Assembly: GCA_903851385.1 (NCBI GenBank)
Contig: CAINOC010000054.1
Span: 1 to 59,135 of the forward strand
Direction: 5' to 3'
Length of the DNA: 59,135 nt
Source: an uncultured Chlorobiaceae bacterium
GTDB lineage: Bacteria > Bacteroidota > Chlorobiia > Chlorobiales > Chlorobiaceae
Below the pieces are notes generated by a model that was not told where the DNA came from, did not search any database, and saw only the letters and a list, made by a program, of their open reading frames with translations. The position numbers were made by a program, and so were the translations under genes. Numbering within the stretch: position 1 is the stretch's first letter; each line of letters begins with the position of its first letter. Shown piece by piece: positions 45,038 through 55,000 of this stretch.

Positions 45038-46208
45038 CAAGGACGATTATACATTGTTGTGCCTCTTCTCTGGTGATGTTCAGTGGCGGGAGAAGCCTGA
45101 TGACGTTCTGGCTTGTTGCATTGATGATAACATGTTTCCGGAGCGCTTGTTCGACATAATATTTTGCCTCTTTATCAACCGTTACGCCAATCATCAGGCC
45201 ATACTGACGGATATCAAGGATTTGCGGATGACGTGCTGCAAGTTTCTGCAACTCATCATGCATATAGTTGCCGATTTCCTCTGCGTGCTTCATAAGCTGA
45301 TCTTCCTCAATAGCCTTTATCATGGCAATGCCTGCTGCACATGCTACCGGATTACCGCCAAAGGTTGTGCCGTGGTTGCCGTAAGTGAGAACATCAGCGA
45401 CCTTTTCGTTGCCGATAACCGCCGATAATGGCAATCCGCCGCCAAGCGGTTTGGCAAGGCATACCAGATCGGGATCTGCATCAACATGCATATAACTGAA
45501 AAACTTGCCGGTCCGGCCGCAACCTGCCTGAATTTCATCAGCAACAATCAGAAAGTTGTATTGAGTGCGCAGTTCCTTCAGACGGTCTATAAATTGCTGT
45601 GATATACGGTGAATGCCTCCCTCACCCTGAACAACTTCAATAAAAACAGCCGCTGTTTTAAGAGAAACTTTCTTTTCAAGATCTGCAATATCGTTGAAGG
45701 CTATCATGCCCGTTCCTGTAAGCAGAGGGTCAAATCCATCGACATATTTTGCTTTTGCCGTCAGCGACATGGCTCCGTATGTCCGTCCGTGGAAGCAGTT
45801 ACTCAACGACAGCACCTCTTTTTTATGCTCATCGCCTGTTCGGCCAGCCCATTTTCTTGCCATTTTAATGGCAGCCTCAATTGCCTCGGTACCACTGTTG
45901 GCAAAAAATATCTTGGAGAGTCCTGAAAGAGCAAGCAGTTTTTCCGCAAGCTCAAACTGGGGTTGCATCATAAAAAGGTTAGAGGCATGGATCAGCTTGG
46001 CTGCCTGTTCGCTTATTGCCTGCACGAGGCGTTTATCTCCATAACCCAGTGCATTGACGCCTATTCCTGCAATCATGTCGAGATACCGGGTTCCATCATC
46101 GCTGACCAGCCATGATCCTTCGCCATGGGTGACCGCAAGAGGAAAACGGGCATAATTATGAAAAAAAAGCTTTTGTTCGCTTTCCTGGTTTATGGGCAGT
46201 GGTTTCAT
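45006..46208 (-). CDS. argD: Acetylornithine aminotransferase
   Basis: 400 residues from the ATG at 46208; a TTG at 46226 is an alternative. This class III PLP transaminase works in arginine synthesis. Marks: [28 protein letters not shown], the [15 protein letters not shown] segment, [16 protein letters not shown] and the PLP lysine in [15 protein letters not shown]. It could also act on succinyldiaminopimelate, as related enzymes do. No other arginine gene is adjacent. The downstream DUF3098 gene starts within or just after its 3' end. Confidence 0.93.
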   Translation of the reverse strand: MKPLPINQESEQKLFFHNYARFPLAVTHGEGSWLVSDDGTRYLDMIAGIGVNALGYGDKRLVQAISEQAAKLIHASNLFMMQPQFELAEKLLALSGLSKIFFANSGTEAIEAAIKMARKWAGRTGDEHKKEVLSLSNCFHGRTYGAMSLTAKAKYVDGFDPLLTGTGMIAFNDIADLEKKVSLKTAAVFIEVVQGEGGIHRISQQFIDRLKELRTQYNFLIVADEIQAGCGRTGKFFSYMHVDADPDLVCLAKPLGGGLPLSAVIGNEKVADVLTYGNHGTTFGGNPVACAAGIAMIKAIEEDQLMKHAEEIGNYMHDELQKLAARHPQILDIRQYGLMIGVTVDKEAKYYVEQALRKHVIINATSQNVIRLLPPLNITREEAQQCIIVLDEIFTEETAG

Positions 46209-46290
46209 GCTGATGTTGTTCTTCAAGAGATTGTACTAGCTGAATAACAGTGTAACAAATGCTTGATTATAATGATGAAAGATGACGGTT

Positions 46291-46503
46291 TCAAACATTT
46301 TTTTCCGCTTCTTTTCTGACCAGAAAGACGCGAATAAATCTCCATAGACCATAAGCGCCTGTCAGGAGGGCGTAAAGCCTCAGATCATCTCTTGATACTT
46401 GAGGTAATCTATCGGTAAAAAACAGGACATACAATGCAATACCGATAAAGGCCATTGAGAGAAGTATGCCCGTGATCATCGATACAGCACCGCTTTTTAT
46501 CAT
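46291..46503 (-). CDS. Small two-helix membrane protein coupled to NDH-2
   Basis: 70 residues, not recognised as a named family. Two hydrophobic helices, about 8-28 (SMITGILLSMAFIGIALYVL) and 43-61, are separated by a short polar loop RLPQVSRDDLR; the end is basic and acidic (RKEAEKNV). Its ATG overlaps the stop of the NDH-2 gene in an ATGA arrangement (46500-46503), so translation is probably coupled. A helper or anchor for the peripheral dehydrogenase is a reasonable guess from context only. Confidence 0.7.
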   Translation of the reverse strand: MIKSGAVSMITGILLSMAFIGIALYVLFFTDRLPQVSRDDLRLYALLTGAYGLWRFIRVFLVRKEAEKNV

Positions 46504-47795
46504 TCCGGCTGCTCTTTTTTTGTATGGCTGGGGTCCTGGTCAGGATAGAATCTCCACTCCTTGTTGACGATCAGGCGCGCGCCATAGCTGAAAGTGAAAT
46601 AGGACCATCCCCACTGTAATAGCACAAAAACACGGTGACGGAAGCTGGTCAGAAAATAAATATGTACCAGCAGCCAGGTGAACCAGGCTAAAATGCCGTC
46701 AAACCTGATGTTTCCAAACTCCACAATGGCCTTGTTTTTTCCGATTGTAGCCATCTGCCCTTTATCGCGATACCGGAAAAGTTTTCTTGCTTTTGTTTTC
46801 AGGTCGAGTACAATGTTTTTGCCGATAATTCGTCCTTGTTGCAAGGCAACTGGAGCCAGCCCGGGGAGTGTTTTTCCGTTTTCCAGCACAAAACTCGCAA
46901 GGTCGCCCCCGACAAATATTTCCGGATGACCTGGAATGCTGAGATCTTCTCCGACAACGATACGACCGATCCGGTCAGTTTCAACCCCGATTTTTCTGCC
47001 TATATCTATAGCTGTAACACCAGCAGCCCAAAGCACTGTTGCCGCTTCTATCCGTTCCTTGCCGATTTGTACCCCGTTCTCATCAACGTTGCTGACCATG
47101 CTGCTTGCCCAGACCTGAACGCCGAGTTTCTCCAGTGATCTGGTTGCCTTGCTTGCAAGTTCAGGGTGAAAAGAACCAAGAATACGCGGAGCAGCTTCAA
47201 CGATAAAAATCCGTGTAAGTTTCGGGTCAATATTCCGGTAAAATTTTGAGAGGGTATAGCGGCTCATTTCACCGATTGAGCCGGCCAGTTCAACTCCGGT
47301 CGGTCCGCCACCGACAATGACAAATGTCAGCAGCTTTTTGCGTTCTACAGGGTCTTTTGTTCTCTCAGCCCGCTCATAGGCCTCCATTACCCTCCGGCGG
47401 ATCTCTTTTGCCTGAGCCAGGGTCTTCAGCCCGGGAGCATATTCTTCCCATTGATTGTTGCCGAAATAATGATGCTGTACACCGCAGGCAAGAATAATGT
47501 AGTCATAAGGAATGTTGCCAAAATCTGTAATGACGATTTTATTATCAATATCGACATTAGTGACAATGCCCTTGAACACGGTAATGTTCCGGAAATTTGC
47601 CAGCATATTTCTCAGCGGAGCAGCAATATCACCCTCTCCTAGCGCCGCCATTGCCACTTGGTAAAGAAGAGGCTGGAAAAGATGATAGTTTTTCCTGTCA
47701 ATAAGGGTAACCTCAATATCTACTTTATTGCCAAGTATCCTGGCCGCATTGAGCCCTGCAAAACCGCCTCCAACAATCACAACCTGTTTTTTCAT
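46500..47795 (-). CDS. ndh: Type II NADH:quinone oxidoreductase (NDH-2)
   Basis: 431 residues from the ATG at 47795, preceded by GGAAGTGG; the frame is open further upstream without conservation. NDH-2 passes electrons from NADH to the quinone pool without pumping protons. The FAD fold starts VVIVGGGFAGLNAARIL, the second Rossmann motif is FVIVGGGPTGVELAGSI, and the quinone-side marks include PLLYQVAMAAL, PEIFVGGDLAS and GLAPVALQQGR. It lacks the redox-active cysteine pair of sulfide:quinone reductases, the main alternative in this lineage. A C-terminal amphipathic/hydrophobic stretch (WFTWLLVHIYFLTSF) would attach it to the membrane. Confidence 0.88.
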   Translation of the reverse strand: MKKQVVIVGGGFAGLNAARILGNKVDIEVTLIDRKNYHLFQPLLYQVAMAALGEGDIAAPLRNMLANFRNITVFKGIVTNVDIDNKIVITDFGNIPYDYIILACGVQHHYFGNNQWEEYAPGLKTLAQAKEIRRRVMEAYERAERTKDPVERKKLLTFVIVGGGPTGVELAGSIGEMSRYTLSKFYRNIDPKLTRIFIVEAAPRILGSFHPELASKATRSLEKLGVQVWASSMVSNVDENGVQIGKERIEAATVLWAAGVTAIDIGRKIGVETDRIGRIVVGEDLSIPGHPEIFVGGDLASFVLENGKTLPGLAPVALQQGRIIGKNIVLDLKTKARKLFRYRDKGQMATIGKNKAIVEFGNIRFDGILAWFTWLLVHIYFLTSFRHRVFVLLQWGWSYFTFSYGARLIVNKEWRFYPDQDPSHTKKEQPE

Positions 47796-47891
47796 ATCCA
47801 CTTCCCATCGTAACGTTTCATTAAATACATCGATGCACTCTCGTTTATTCTGCAAAATAGTAGTAATACCGAAAGAAACTGGATTAAATAT

Positions 47892-47940
47892 AAAAAAGAA
47901 AGAAATTCCAGTGGGTTACCGTTAATTAACCTTGGAATTT
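47892..47940 (-). terminator. Probable terminator of the purE-cupin transcript
   Basis: AAATTCCA (47903-47910) pairs with TGGAATTT (47933-47940), with an inner GGTTA/TAACC stem. On the minus strand the hairpin is followed by CTTTCTTTTTTAT. Confidence 0.6.
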
Positions 47941-47967
47941 ATTGTTTTTCTTATCCGCTGTGGTCAA

Positions 47968-47991
47968 GCCTCACCTGGTTTCAGGTGAGGC
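47968..47991. repeat. Perfect stem-loop at the cupin gene stop codon
   Basis: GCCTCACCTG, loop GTTT, CAGGTGAGGC: a GC-rich perfect 10-bp hairpin covering the last codons of the DUF985 gene. No U-tract follows in either direction, so it may be an mRNA 3' stabiliser rather than a terminator. Confidence 0.7.
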
Positions 47992-48475
47992 GTTCGATGA
48001 TCTCATGATTTTTGGGGAATTTTTTGAGCAGCGTTATCCTGTCGGCAAACATAAAGTCTCTGAATTCAAATCCAGGGGCGACGACACAGCTTACTAACGA
48101 ATAACTTTCACTATCAGGATTTTCCAGGCAGGCTCCAAACCAGCTTTCAGCGGGCACTGTTTCCTGCAGGACCTCACTATTTTCTGCAGAAACCCCAAGT
48201 GTAAAGCTTGATGGCTCTCCATTTTTTGGAAACATGTAAACCTTCAGAGGATCGCCTGCATGAAAGAACCATAGTTCGTCCGAATGAATGCTATGCAGTT
48301 TTGAGCGATCTCTGCCTTTAAGCAGATAGTAAATGGCCGTCGCGTAGGAGCGAGAGCCATTAAATGGAGTGGTAAGAGAATAAGAGCCGCTACTGCGGTA
48401 GGTTTCACGGTAATACCCGCCTTCAGGATGGCATGCAAGCTGCAGGCGGTCTATCCAGTATTCAGCTTTTTGCAT
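47981..48475 (-). CDS. Cupin DUF985 family protein
   Basis: 164 residues from the ATG at 48475 ([13 protein letters not shown]). The DUF985/Cupin_5 pattern is clear: [45 protein letters not shown] (cited in part: [17 protein letters not shown]), [12 protein letters not shown] and [14 protein letters not shown]. The histidines and glutamates suit a small-molecule or metal-binding cupin barrel; catalytic role unknown. The start overlaps the purE stop by 14 bases, implying coupled translation, but no biochemical link to purines is known to me. Confidence 0.86.
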   Translation of the reverse strand: MQKAEYWIDRLQLACHPEGGYYRETYRSSGSYSLTTPFNGSRSYATAIYYLLKGRDRSKLHSIHSDELWFFHAGDPLKVYMFPKNGEPSSFTLGVSAENSEVLQETVPAESWFGACLENPDSESYSLVSCVVAPGFEFRDFMFADRITLLKKFPKNHEIIERLT

Positions 48476-48989
48476 GGAGTCGTTCCCGGATTTTTCCAGT
48501 TTTCTGCCGGGATGCATCTCCAAGTTTATTGCGGAACTCAACGAGGGCGGTCAGCAGGTTCCGGTCGGAAAGTGCAAGGATCTGAATGGCCAGCAATGCC
48601 GCATTTCGGGCATTGTCAATGCCGACGGTAGCTACCGGTATACCAGCGGGCATTTGCACAATGGAATAAAGAGAGTCCTGTCCATTAAGTTTACTGTTGA
48701 AAATCGGAACCCCTATAACCGGAAGGACGGTAAATGCCGCCGTAACACCAGGAAGGTGTGCCGCCCCCCCAGCTCCGGCTATGATAACTTTAAGGCCTCG
48801 TTCCAAGGCTGAAGATGCATACTTTTCAAGGTCATGCGGAGTCCTGTGTGCTGAAATGACAGAACTTTCCGACGTAATGCCGAATTCGTCAAGTACAAGC
48901 GTAGCTTCCTTCATGATCTCAAAATCGGAGTCCGACCCCATGAGGATGCCGACAACTGGCGTGTTTTTTTCTGGAATGTTATTAGTCAT
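48462..48989 (-). CDS. purE: N5-carboxyaminoimidazole ribonucleotide mutase (class I PurE)
   Basis: 175 residues. It moves the carboxyl group of N5-CAIR to make CAIR in purine synthesis. Marks of class I Pur[31 protein letters not shown] with the catalytic histidine, [34 protein letters not shown] (in part) and the [22 protein letters not shown] segment (in part: [10 protein letters not shown]). purK is not adjacent. Divergent from hemN across 128 bases; overlaps the downstream cupin gene by 14 bases. Confidence 0.96.
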   Translation of the reverse strand: MTNNIPEKNTPVVGILMGSDSDFEIMKEATLVLDEFGITSESSVISAHRTPHDLEKYASSALERGLKVIIAGAGGAAHLPGVTAAFTVLPVIGVPIFNSKLNGQDSLYSIVQMPAGIPVATVGIDNARNAALLAIQILALSDRNLLTALVEFRNKLGDASRQKTGKIRERLHAKS

Positions 48990-49117
48990 AAAAAAGGATA
49001 GTTAACGGCTCGCTTTCTAGCCTTTCTCAAGGCTAATGATTTATGAAATTGCCGAGTTTTATGTATTTTCCCGTGACATGAATTTAAAAAAATAATACTT
49101 GTAGAGGAAGATTAACA

Positions 49118-50536
49118 ATGGCAACTAATCTTGCAGTAAAGTACAGTAATCCCGGACCTCGTTACACAAGCTATCCTACCATTCCTTCATGGAGCACCGA
49201 TGGTGTCACCCAGGAGCAGTGGAAAGGGGCAATGGTCAAAGGTTTTAACGATAGCAACGAAACAACCGGAATCAGCCTGTATATTCACATCCCCTACTGT
49301 GAGAATCACTGTTACTTCTGTGGTTGCAACGCTCACCGTACTCAGGACCACTCTTATGAGATTCCCTATCTTGAGGCATTGCTCAAGGAATGGCAGATGT
49401 ATATCGATGTTTTTCCCGGCACGCTTAATGTCAAGGAGCTGCACATCGGCGGCGGCACCCCTACTTTTTTCAGCCCTGAAAATCTGACCAGGCTTATTGA
49501 CGGTATATGCAAGGACGTCAATAAAATGGACAACTACATGTTCAGTTTCGAAACCAATCCCCGATCGACATCGAAGGAGCATCTTGAAGCGCTTTACAAT
49601 GTCGGATTCCGACGCATGAGTTTCGGAATTCAGGATTTCGACCCTATCGTACAGAAGGAAATCAACCGTCTGCAAACATTCGAACTGGTTAAAGAAAAAG
49701 TTGATCTTGCCCGTGAGATCGGTTTTACATCGATTAATTTTGACCTTGTTTATGGCTTGCCTAAGCAGACACTTGCCACAATTACTGACACCATACAGAA
49801 GGTTATGCAACTCAAGCCCGATCGTCTGGCCTTTTATGCTTACGGTCATAATCCGCACATGTATGAAGGACAGCGGAAGTTCAATGAGGCGGATCTGCCT
49901 GTTGGTGATGTCAAGCAGGAACTTTACGATAAAGGCAGTGCAATGCTGGAGTCAATCGGTTATCATGAAATCGGTATGGACCATTTTGCCCTGGAAGGTG
50001 ATGCATTGTATATAGCGGCAAAAAACGGGACACTCCACCGTAATTTCATGGGCTATACTGAAAACACAACACAGATGATGCTGGCTATCGGATCATCATC
50101 CATCAGCGACACTTGGTACGCTTTCGCCCAGAATGAACGGGAAGATGATAGTTATATCAAAGCCGTCAATGAAGGACGTTTTCCTCTGCATAGGGGCCAT
50201 CTCCTTACCGACGAGGATCTTGTGCTTCGCCGTCATATTCTGAACCTGATGTGCAAACAGGAAACATCATGGCAGGATCCGAAGCTGTACTGTGACGAAC
50301 TTGATATTGCTCTCTATCGTCTTGAGGATATGGAGAATGACGGTTTGGTTGTTCTCGGTGACAAGGGAGTTCGTGTGACAGAAGTCGGCATACCCTTTCT
50401 CAGAAATATATGTATGGCATTCGATGCAAGGCTCTGGAGTTCAGACAGTCTTTCAAAGGCGTATAATGTTTCACGGGATATCCAGAAGACCTATATTGAG
50501 AAAGCCCGGCTTGCAAAAGTTCAACAGGTTGGTTGA
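49118..50536 (+). CDS. hemN: Oxygen-independent coproporphyrinogen III dehydrogenase
   Basis: 472 residues. This radical-SAM enzyme oxidatively decarboxylates coproporphyrinogen III anaerobically, feeding haem and bacteriochlorophyll synthesis. The cluster cysteines are C61, C65 and C68 in [10 protein letters not shown], with C70 as in true HemN. The N-terminal [10 protein letters not shown] motif and [10 protein letters not shown]-type segment ([12 protein letters not shown]) distinguish it from HemW. Length and C-terminal domain are complete. AGAGGA precedes the ATG. It is followed by a terminator at 50559-50585. Confidence 0.95.
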   Translation: MATNLAVKYSNPGPRYTSYPTIPSWSTDGVTQEQWKGAMVKGFNDSNETTGISLYIHIPYCENHCYFCGCNAHRTQDHSYEIPYLEALLKEWQMYIDVFPGTLNVKELHIGGGTPTFFSPENLTRLIDGICKDVNKMDNYMFSFETNPRSTSKEHLEALYNVGFRRMSFGIQDFDPIVQKEINRLQTFELVKEKVDLAREIGFTSINFDLVYGLPKQTLATITDTIQKVMQLKPDRLAFYAYGHNPHMYEGQRKFNEADLPVGDVKQELYDKGSAMLESIGYHEIGMDHFALEGDALYIAAKNGTLHRNFMGYTENTTQMMLAIGSSSISDTWYAFAQNEREDDSYIKAVNEGRFPLHRGHLLTDEDLVLRRHILNLMCKQETSWQDPKLYCDELDIALYRLEDMENDGLVVLGDKGVRVTEVGIPFLRNICMAFDARLWSSDSLSKAYNVSRDIQKTYIEKARLAKVQQVG

Positions 50537-50558
50537 TCAAAAGATTGAGTCCAATGAA

Positions 50559-50585
50559 AAGGGTGATTTCGGTCACCCTTTTTTT
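50559..50585 (+). terminator. Rho-independent terminator of hemN
   Basis: AAAGGGTGA (50559-50567), loop TTTCGG, TCACCCTTT (50574-50582), continuing into a T-run of eight. Confidence 0.9.
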
Positions 50586-50596
50586 ATGTCCATTTG

Positions 50597-51730
50597 ATGA
50601 AAAAAACAATAAAAATAGGGTTCATCGGTAGTGGATGGGCTAAAATAGCTCAAGCTCCGGCATTCTCATTGATGGATAATGTAGAGCTTTCGGCAGTGGC
50701 AAGCCCAACCGAACTGCACCGTCAGAAGTTCATGTCTATGTTTGGTATAGCCCAGGGGTTTTCCGATTGGCGCGACATGCTGAAGTGCGACCTTGACTTT
50801 GTCTGCGTCACGACGCCGCCCTCCCTTCATGCCGACATGGTAACGGGGGTGCTTCAAAGTGGTAAAAGCGTCCTGTGCGAAAAGCCTTTTGCCCTCGGTC
50901 TTCTCGATGCAACAGCAATGGTTGATGTAGCATCTAAATCTTCCGGGCTGGCCCTTCTCGACCACCAGCTCCGCTTTCATCCCGCAGTTCGCAGCATGAA
51001 ACAAATGATTGATGGTGGTGAAATTGGCAAAGTCTATGAGGTCCGTGCCGTCGTCAACCTTGCCAGTCGTAACCGTCCTGACATGCCTTGGTCATGGTGG
51101 TGCGATGCTTCAAGAGGCGGTGGCGCTCTCAGTGCAATAGGCTCTCATCTTATCGACATGAATCGCTATCTCATTGGAGAGATTGCTGAAGTCTCATGTA
51201 ATCTCTCCACCAGCATTCCCTCGCGCCCGGATAATAGTGGCAAGCCATGTGCAGTGACCTCCGATGACAACTTTGCAATGATGATGAAGTTCGGACCTTC
51301 CTCCGTTGCCCTTGGCTGCTCCTCTCTCATGCACGTCACCACGGTTGGGGCATACACATGGTTCTCTTTTGAGGTTGTAGGAAGCCTCAAGACTATAAGG
51401 CTTGACGGTGCAGGTAGGCTCTGGGAAGTGACAAACGATAATGCAAAACGGGGCCGTAGCCTTATCGACGCCCCAAGGTGGAAACTCATTGAACCGATGC
51501 TTTCATGGGACGAGCTGGTCCTTCAGGAAAAGATCAGACAGTCCTCACTCGCTGTGCACGGTATTTTTGCTGTCGGTTTTGCGTTTCTTGCCCACCGGAT
51601 TGTCAAGGCACTCCGTAACAAAGAAAAAACCCTGCACGATGCGGCAGGGTTTATTGATGGCCTGAAGATTCAGAAGGTTCTTCAGGCCGGTTACCGCTCC
51701 GATCGCCTTCGCAACTGGGTTAAAATTTAA
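50597..51730 (+). CDS. Gfo/Idh/MocA family oxidoreductase
   Basis: 377 residues from the ATG at 50597 (a TTG one codon upstream is also open). The Rossmann motif [16 protein letters not shown] binds NAD(P), followed by the family mark [12 protein letters not shown] (EKP) and a C-terminal alpha/beta domain with [16 protein letters not shown] and [19 protein letters not shown] (in part). Such enzymes oxidise or reduce sugars, inositol, or occasionally tetrapyrrole derivatives. Substrate is not evident. It follows the hemN terminator by 12 bases and reads in the same direction, but no functional link is shown. Confidence 0.86.
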   Translation: MKKTIKIGFIGSGWAKIAQAPAFSLMDNVELSAVASPTELHRQKFMSMFGIAQGFSDWRDMLKCDLDFVCVTTPPSLHADMVTGVLQSGKSVLCEKPFALGLLDATAMVDVASKSSGLALLDHQLRFHPAVRSMKQMIDGGEIGKVYEVRAVVNLASRNRPDMPWSWWCDASRGGGALSAIGSHLIDMNRYLIGEIAEVSCNLSTSIPSRPDNSGKPCAVTSDDNFAMMMKFGPSSVALGCSSLMHVTTVGAYTWFSFEVVGSLKTIRLDGAGRLWEVTNDNAKRGRSLIDAPRWKLIEPMLSWDELVLQEKIRQSSLAVHGIFAVGFAFLAHRIVKALRNKEKTLHDAAGFIDGLKIQKVLQAGYRSDRLRNWVKI

Positions 51731-51844
51731 CTCTGGAAAAACCACAGCTCATCTGTGTCCAGCCCTTATCATTACAGACGTTATGGAGAGTACCGTGAGT
51801 GAATATTTCCCAAAAAATTGGTAACTTCACAGGACGAAAACCTC

Positions 51845-51868
51845 AAATCATAATCGAGATTATGATTT
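51845..51868. promoter_or_regulatory. 24-base interrupted palindrome upstream of the hybrid histidine kinase
   Basis: AAATCATAATC, spacer GA, GATTATGATTT: perfect 11-bp arms. It lies in the 291-base gap 51731-52021, about 155 bases before the kinase ATG, with no T-run directly after it, so an operator is more likely than a terminator. A second, weak GC hairpin (CCCGG/CCGGG, 51934-51947) followed by TTTT lies downstream. Otherwise the gap holds nothing recognisable. Confidence 0.5.
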
Positions 51869-52021
51869 CAAGCCTGTCATGAGAGATGTGGTCTTTTTTT
51901 CTTTCTCCTGTTCCAGTTCATTGCTGTTTTGTCCCCGGGGTGCCGGGTTTTGCCTTTCATCTGATCAGTGCACGGTTCTTGTTTCGTATTGAAAAAAGGA
52001 CCACCCTTTTATAGAAAGAAT

Positions 52022-55000
52022 ATGGAGTTAAGGAATACACAGAGACCCGCTTCAGTGAAGAAGAACCGTATTTTTCTTCTGTATATAGGGATATTTCTTT
52101 TTGTAGCTCCTCTTCTTTCATGGTGGACGGTCATATATGCTGATCATCAAATGCGTGAACAGCTGCTCCAACAGGTTCGTCTTGCTGCCCAGAGTATTGA
52201 CATTCAGCAATTAAGAGCACTTGAAGGTTCGAAAGCTGATCTTGCAAAGCCGGCTTACACCAAGCTCAAGGATCAGCTTTCAAGAGCCAGAAGTGCTGCC
52301 CATCAGTGCCGTTTTATCTATCTTCTTGGTAAAAACAACAGTGGGAAGGTGTTTTTTTATGCTGATTCAGAACCATCGAATTCACCAGATTCTTCTCCAG
52401 CCGGTCAGATATATGAGGAAGCAACTGATATCCTCCAGAAAGTATTCATCATAAAAGAAGCAAATACTGAAGGGCCTGCTCCAGATCGCTGGGGCACCTG
52501 GGTCAGTGGTTTCATTCCTGTTGCCGATCCTGAGAACGGACGGCTTATTGCCGTATTTGGTATGGATATCGATGCTTCTGACTGGGTATTGGATATTGTC
52601 GCCCGTTCTTCCATTCCTATTGGCCTTATGCTGGTGGTTCTGATTGTCCTCATCAGCGCGTACCTTGTTTCGCGTCGAGTTGAGGTGGTTCCCGGTATGG
52701 TTCGACGACGTCTTATCCCTCCTTTTGTTGCACTGATTTCAATAATTATAGCCTCTTTGGGTTTTCTTCTCTGGCAGCAGCATCTGCAGCGAGTGAATGA
52801 AGCTGTTCACCGCTTTGAGGTCGAGGTATCCGCTGCATATAAGAATAGCCTTGATGTGGCGAAGGATGCTCTTGGCATAATCGTTGAGTCCCTCATTCAC
52901 GACAGCGATATAACAGACGCAATGCTTTCTCGTGATAAAGGTCAGCTTTATTCAACCAGCTCTTCACTTTTTGAGGGACTTAAGGGCTTTTACGGGATAT
53001 CACAATTAAATTTCATTGATCCGAAGCGCGTCTGTATCCTTCGCGTGCAAAAACCTGCTGACAGCGGTGACCGGATTGACAGGGCTACCTTAGGTGAGGC
53101 TGAAAGGACTGGAGAATCTTCATGCGGTATTGAACTTGCCCCATCGGGTGCTTTTACTCTGTGGATAGATGTACCTGTTGTCGTTAATGGTCGTCTTCTC
53201 GGTTACATTGAGCTTGGCAAGGAAACGGAAAACATTTTCAACAGCATTAAGCTTGAGTCGGGTCGAGGGCTGGCGGTTTTTATCAATAAAAAATTTCTTA
53301 AGCGACCAGAATGGGAAGAGGGCAATAAAATTTTTCATCGCGATTCCTCATGGTACCTCTACAAAAATGATGTACTGCTCTATTCTTCGCTTGGCCACTT
53401 TCCTCAGGAGTTTAATGCGGCGCTTTCCGGCGCCGATGCAACGGATGTAATTGAGTCCGATTTTGATGGCAGATCATGGAGAATTAGTTCGAATCTCTTG
53501 AAAGAGACTTCAGGTAGAGTCGTCGGTAAAATAATTCTGATGCATGACATTTCATCATATAAGTGGAGTGTTTACCGTCTTGTTGCAATTGGCGGGATTG
53601 CTCTTATTGTTGTTTTTGCCCTGTTTTTCGCATTTCTTATTGTTCTTTTAAGCCGTGTGGACAGGAGCATAAACCGTCGTGAAAAAGAACTTATTCTGAG
53701 CCGTGAACAGTATATGCTGGCAGTAAACGGCAGTAATGACGGTATTTGGGACTGGAATTTACAGGATAACACGCTTTATCTTTCTCCCAGATGGAAAAAC
53801 ATGATTGGTTTTGAAGATCATGAGCTGCCTAATCTGTATGCTACCTTTGAAGATCGCCTGCATCCTGAGGACAAACCACTCTATGAGGATTATCTTGACC
53901 GTTATTTAAAAGCTGAAATCCCATCATTCAGTATTGAATTTCGATTCAGGCACCGGAACGGTTCTTATATCTGGATATTAGGTAAAGGTGAAGCCCTTCG
54001 GGACAAGGATGGAGTTCCTTACCGTATGGCCGGTTCTCACAGTGACATATCGGCCCGGAAAAAAGTGGAAGAGGAGATCAGACACCGGTCTGCATTTCAA
54101 ATGCTGCTTATAGATCTTGCTATCGGTTTTGTCAATAAACCGCTCAGTGATCTGGATTACTCTATTAACAGGGTGCTTGCTCTTGTCGGAGAGTTTTCAG
54201 GGGTTGATCGTGTCTACCTGTTTCACTATGACTATGAAAAGGAAACCATGAGCAACACCCACGAGTGGTGTGCTTTGGGGATTAATCCTGATATTCAGAA
54301 TCTTCAGGATATGCCGTATACTGAATTATTGGAATGGGTTTCATCTCATCGACGGGGTGAGGTGGTCTATATTCCTGATGTCAAGGGATTAGTGGCAGAG
54401 AGTGTTTTTCGTGCCGGACTTGAAGCAAAGGGGATCAAGTCATTGATTACCATTCCTTTGAATTATTCTGAAGAATGTTTCGGATTTGTCGGGTTCTCAT
54501 CTGTCCGTGAACAGAAAACCTGGGGTGATGAAGATATTGCCCTGCTTCGGATTCTCTCCGAACTCATTACCAATGCCGAGGTTCGTCACCGGAATGAAAC
54601 CGCGCTTGTAAATGCACGGTTTGTCGCTGAAACAGCAAACCGGGCAAAGAGTGAATTTCTGGCCAATATGAGCCATGAAATCCGGACACCGATGAACGGA
54701 GTTATCGGTATGACTGCCCTTCTTCTTGATACCGGTTTGGATACCGGGCAGAGGGAATATGCGCAAGCCGTACTCTCAAGTGCAGAGTCTCTGTTGACCC
54801 TGATCAATGATATACTTGATTTTTCAAAAATTGAGGCAGGTAAACTCGAACTTGAACTGCTTGATTTTGACCTCCGAAAGGTACTGGATGATTTTTCATC
54901 AATCATGCAGCATAGGGCAGTTGAAAAAAAGCTCACATTTGTCTGTTCTCTCTCTCCAGATGTTGCTCCTCTTCTCCGTGGTGATCCTGGTCGACTTTGC

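Noticed and set aside
49187-49858. 223-codon open frame antisense to hemN
   Set aside because: Shadow of hemN; composition and lack of motifs argue against a gene.
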